Positions 61,863 through 64,000 of a stretch of DNA of 64,000 nt are shown piece after piece. The number at the start of each line of letters is the position of its first letter. Position 1 is the stretch's first letter. The notes under the pieces were generated by a model, which was not told where the DNA came from, ran no database searches, and saw only the letters and a program-made list of their open reading frames with translations. A program made the translations under genes and the position numbers. The DNA comes from an uncultured Oscillibacter sp. (GTDB taxonomy: Bacteria > Bacillota > Clostridia > Oscillospirales > Oscillospiraceae): positions 11,413 through 75,412 of the forward strand of contig CABSFC010000001.1 in assembly GCA_902476875.1 (NCBI GenBank), in the 5' to 3' direction.

Positions 61863-63917
61863 TTACGCCCTGGCGGCGCGTCTGGAGACGGCGCGCTGAT
61901 AGAGGATGATAGCCAGCACGATGACCAGGCCCGCCACATCCGTCACGGTGCCGGGGAACATCATGCACAGACCGCCTGCCGCCAGCAGGATGCGGAACAG
62001 CGGGTTGATCCTGACGTACAGGGTGCCGTTCAGGGCCGCCGCCACGCCGAACAGGCCGAACAGGGAGCTGACGACGATCTGCACCACCTGGAAAGCGTTG
62101 GTGTCGATGAACAGCATGGCGGGGTTGAAAGCGAAGATATACGGCACGATGAAGGCGGCGATGGCCAGCTTGGTGGCGTTGATGCCGGTCTTCATGGGGT
62201 TGGACTTGGCGATGGCGCTGCCGGCGTAGGCCGCCAGGGCCACGGGGGGCGTGATGTCCGCCACGATGCCGAAGTAGAACACGAAGAAGTGGGCGGGGAT
62301 GCGGCCGATGCCCAGCTCGATGAGGATGGGCGCGCAGGTGGAGGCCATGATGCAGTAGTTGGCGGTGGTTGGCACGCCCATGCCCAGCACGATGCAGCAC
62401 AGCATGGTCAAAAACAGGGCGATGAACAGGGCCAGGGCGGGAATGGGAATGAGGTTGCTGATGTTAACCACCGCGCTGACCAGCCGGGAGGCCAGGCCCG
62501 TCACGGTGATGCAGCCCGCCACCATGCCGGCCATGGCGCAGGCCACCGCCACGGTGATACAGCCCCGGCCGCCGGCGTCCAGCGCGCTGACGACGGTGGT
62601 GGCCGTCTGCTTCGCCGCCCGGGCCGCCGCGCCTGTCTTGGATTCTCTGCGGCTCTCCGCGATGACCCCCGGCAGGCTGACCACGATGGCCACCACGATG
62701 GCGATGGACGCGGAGAACTGGAGGGAGCGGGTGTTGGTGGACACCATCCACACCAGCAGCACCAGAGGCGCCAGCAGATAGATGCTGCGGACCAGGACCT
62801 TCATCTTCGGCAGCTGGTCCCGGGGGATGCCCTTCAGGCCCAGCTTCTTGGCCTCCAGGTGGACGGCGATGAAGATACCGGTGAAGTACAGCAGGGCGGG
62901 CAGAATGGCCCGCAGGGCCACCTCCGCGTAGGTGACGTCCATATACTCCGCCATCAAAAAGGCGGCCGCGCCCATGATGGGCGGCATGATCTGGCCGCCG
63001 GTGGAGGCCGCCGCCTCCACCGCGCCAGCGAACTCGCCCCTGTAGCCCGTCTTCTTCATCATGGGGATGGTGACGGAGCCGGTGGTGACGGTGTTGCCAA
63101 CGGAGGAGCCGGACACCATGCCGCACAGAGCGGAGGAGATGACCGCCACCTTGGCGGGTCCGCCGGAGGAGCTGCCCGCCACGGAGTTGGCCAGGTCGAT
63201 GAAGAAGCTGGAGATGCCGGTGCGCTCCAAAAACGCGCCGAAGATGATGAACACGGCGATGAACTTGGCGCAGGTCTGCATCGGCGTGGCCAGCAGGCCG
63301 GAGGTGCCGAAGAACAGGGTGTAGATGATGCGGTAGAGCACCTGCTGCCAGTTGGCCAGGCCCTGGTTCTGGAAACCGTTGATGAAAGTATAGACCAGCA
63401 GCACGCCCACCACGCACAGAATGGGGATGCCCACGCACCGGCGGCACAGCTCCGCCACGCACAGGATGCCCACGATGCCGACGAGGGCGTAAAACGCCGT
63501 CATTTTGGAGGCGCTGGTGATGGTCTTCGCCAGCGTTCCGTAGTTGAAGCAATAGTAGAAGAAGGAGCCGGCTCCCAGAGCCATCAGCACCACGTCGTAC
63601 CAGGGCATGGAGTTGGGCTTGACGTGATCCTTCCTGGCGGGATAGGTCAGGTAGCCCATGATCGTGATGAAGCCCAAAAAGGCCGTCAGCCGGATGGGAA
63701 TGTCCGCTGTGCTGTACAGCGTGGACCAGATGCAGTACAGGGAGAAGAGGGCCATGACGCAGCCCACGACCAGCTTGGGCTTCCCCTCCCAGATGCGGGT
63801 GGCGGACTCCCGGTCGTATTTGCGCATGACCGCGTCCATGTCCGCGGCCGTGCCGATCTCCACGTCCGCCTCCGGCGCGCGCTCAGTCCGCGCCGCGTCT
63901 TTCGGATTCCAAGGCAT
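61863..63917 (-). CDS. Fused TRAP transporter permease (DctQM type)
   Basis: A 684-residue membrane protein fusing the small (4-helix, about 40-190) and large (12-helix) TRAP permease subunits, as in TAXI-type systems. Typical large-subunit motifs are GPAKVAVISSALCGMVSGSSVGN and the later AGMVAGCITVTGLASR and LGMGVPTTANYC segments. It needs a periplasmic-type solute receptor, expected upstream beyond 64000. The substrate is unknown. The ATG at 63917 follows AACGGAGG. Confidence 0.93.
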   Translation of the reverse strand: MPWNPKDAARTERAPEADVEIGTAADMDAVMRKYDRESATRIWEGKPKLVVGCVMALFSLYCIWSTLYSTADIPIRLTAFLGFITIMGYLTYPARKDHVKPNSMPWYDVVLMALGAGSFFYYCFNYGTLAKTITSASKMTAFYALVGIVGILCVAELCRRCVGIPILCVVGVLLVYTFINGFQNQGLANWQQVLYRIIYTLFFGTSGLLATPMQTCAKFIAVFIIFGAFLERTGISSFFIDLANSVAGSSSGGPAKVAVISSALCGMVSGSSVGNTVTTGSVTIPMMKKTGYRGEFAGAVEAAASTGGQIMPPIMGAAAFLMAEYMDVTYAEVALRAILPALLYFTGIFIAVHLEAKKLGLKGIPRDQLPKMKVLVRSIYLLAPLVLLVWMVSTNTRSLQFSASIAIVVAIVVSLPGVIAESRRESKTGAAARAAKQTATTVVSALDAGGRGCITVAVACAMAGMVAGCITVTGLASRLVSAVVNISNLIPIPALALFIALFLTMLCCIVLGMGVPTTANYCIMASTCAPILIELGIGRIPAHFFVFYFGIVADITPPVALAAYAGSAIAKSNPMKTGINATKLAIAAFIVPYIFAFNPAMLFIDTNAFQVVQIVVSSLFGLFGVAAALNGTLYVRINPLFRILLAAGGLCMMFPGTVTDVAGLVIVLAIILYQRAVSRRAARA

Positions 63918-63973
63918 AAAATGACCTCCGTTCAGGTTTGATCGTGGCAAGCGCCTGCCGTCCTGCCGCCTTG

Positions 63974-63999
63974 AAAAGGCCGCGCTGTCCCGGCCTTTT
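63974..63999 (-). terminator. Hairpin at the right window edge
   Basis: AAAAGGCCG and CGGCCTTTT with an 8-base loop: a terminator-like stem, probably of the gene beyond the window, placed before the TRAP permease. Confidence 0.7.
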
Positions 64000-64000
64000 C

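Overview
The window looks like a chromosomal segment of a spore-forming, high-GC, gut-type Clostridia, probably an Oscillospiraceae/Flavonifractor/Oscillibacter relative. The basis is the presence of spo0A and spoIVB, a Clostridia-type dcw cluster, YloU/YloV and ribonuclease Y genes, several S-layer-homology (SLH) proteins and GC-rich coding with strong Shine-Dalgarno sites. The genus is an inference. Most genes run on the minus strand.

Layout. 1-5.3 kb: start of spo0A, a NUDIX hydrolase, a CPA2-type cation/proton antiporter, an NCS2 nucleobase permease and spoIVB. 5.4-18.8 kb: a division and wall (dcw) cluster read leftwards as mraZ, rsmH, ftsL-like, PASTA-type class B PBP, murE, mraY, ftsW, murG, murA, ftsQ/divIB, ftsZ. 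19-25.9 kb: a coiled-coil protein, coaD, rsmD, then (plus strand) an Asp23 protein and the fatty-acid-kinase-like YloV, then HD, DUF2461, cytidylate-kinase-like and ferritin-like proteins.

25.9-36.6 kb: an integrated mobilizable element. It carries a TnpX-type large serine recombinase, TnpW, a MobA/MobL relaxase, a DUF3847 protein, a candidate oriT, an AT-rich cargo operon, a small resolvase, a DUF6471 protein and an XRE regulator. The cargo (UDP-glucose dehydrogenase, processive family-2 glycosyltransferase, GH26-like lipoprotein, possible 35-residue membrane peptide) reads as a synthase-dependent exopolysaccharide module. The ends carry 45-bp imperfect inverted repeats.

36.6-50.6 kb: ribonuclease Y, an amidase, then a block of secreted proteins: a subtilase, a transglutaminase-like protein, and an operon of cohesin-SLH, dockerin and giant cohesin/Ig-like/SLH proteins, driven by a near-consensus promoter with two palindromes in its leader. 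This resembles a small cohesin-dockerin surface assembly with no cellulase in sight, and is the most striking system here together with the mobile polysaccharide cargo.

50.6-64 kb: RlmI-type methyltransferase, CmpB-like membrane protein, type-4 uracil-DNA glycosylase, bioY with a BirA-type operator, GNAT and XRE-cupin genes, a MacAB-like exporter operon that ends in a third SLH protein, and a fused TRAP permease. No rRNA, tRNA or CRISPR array was recognised.
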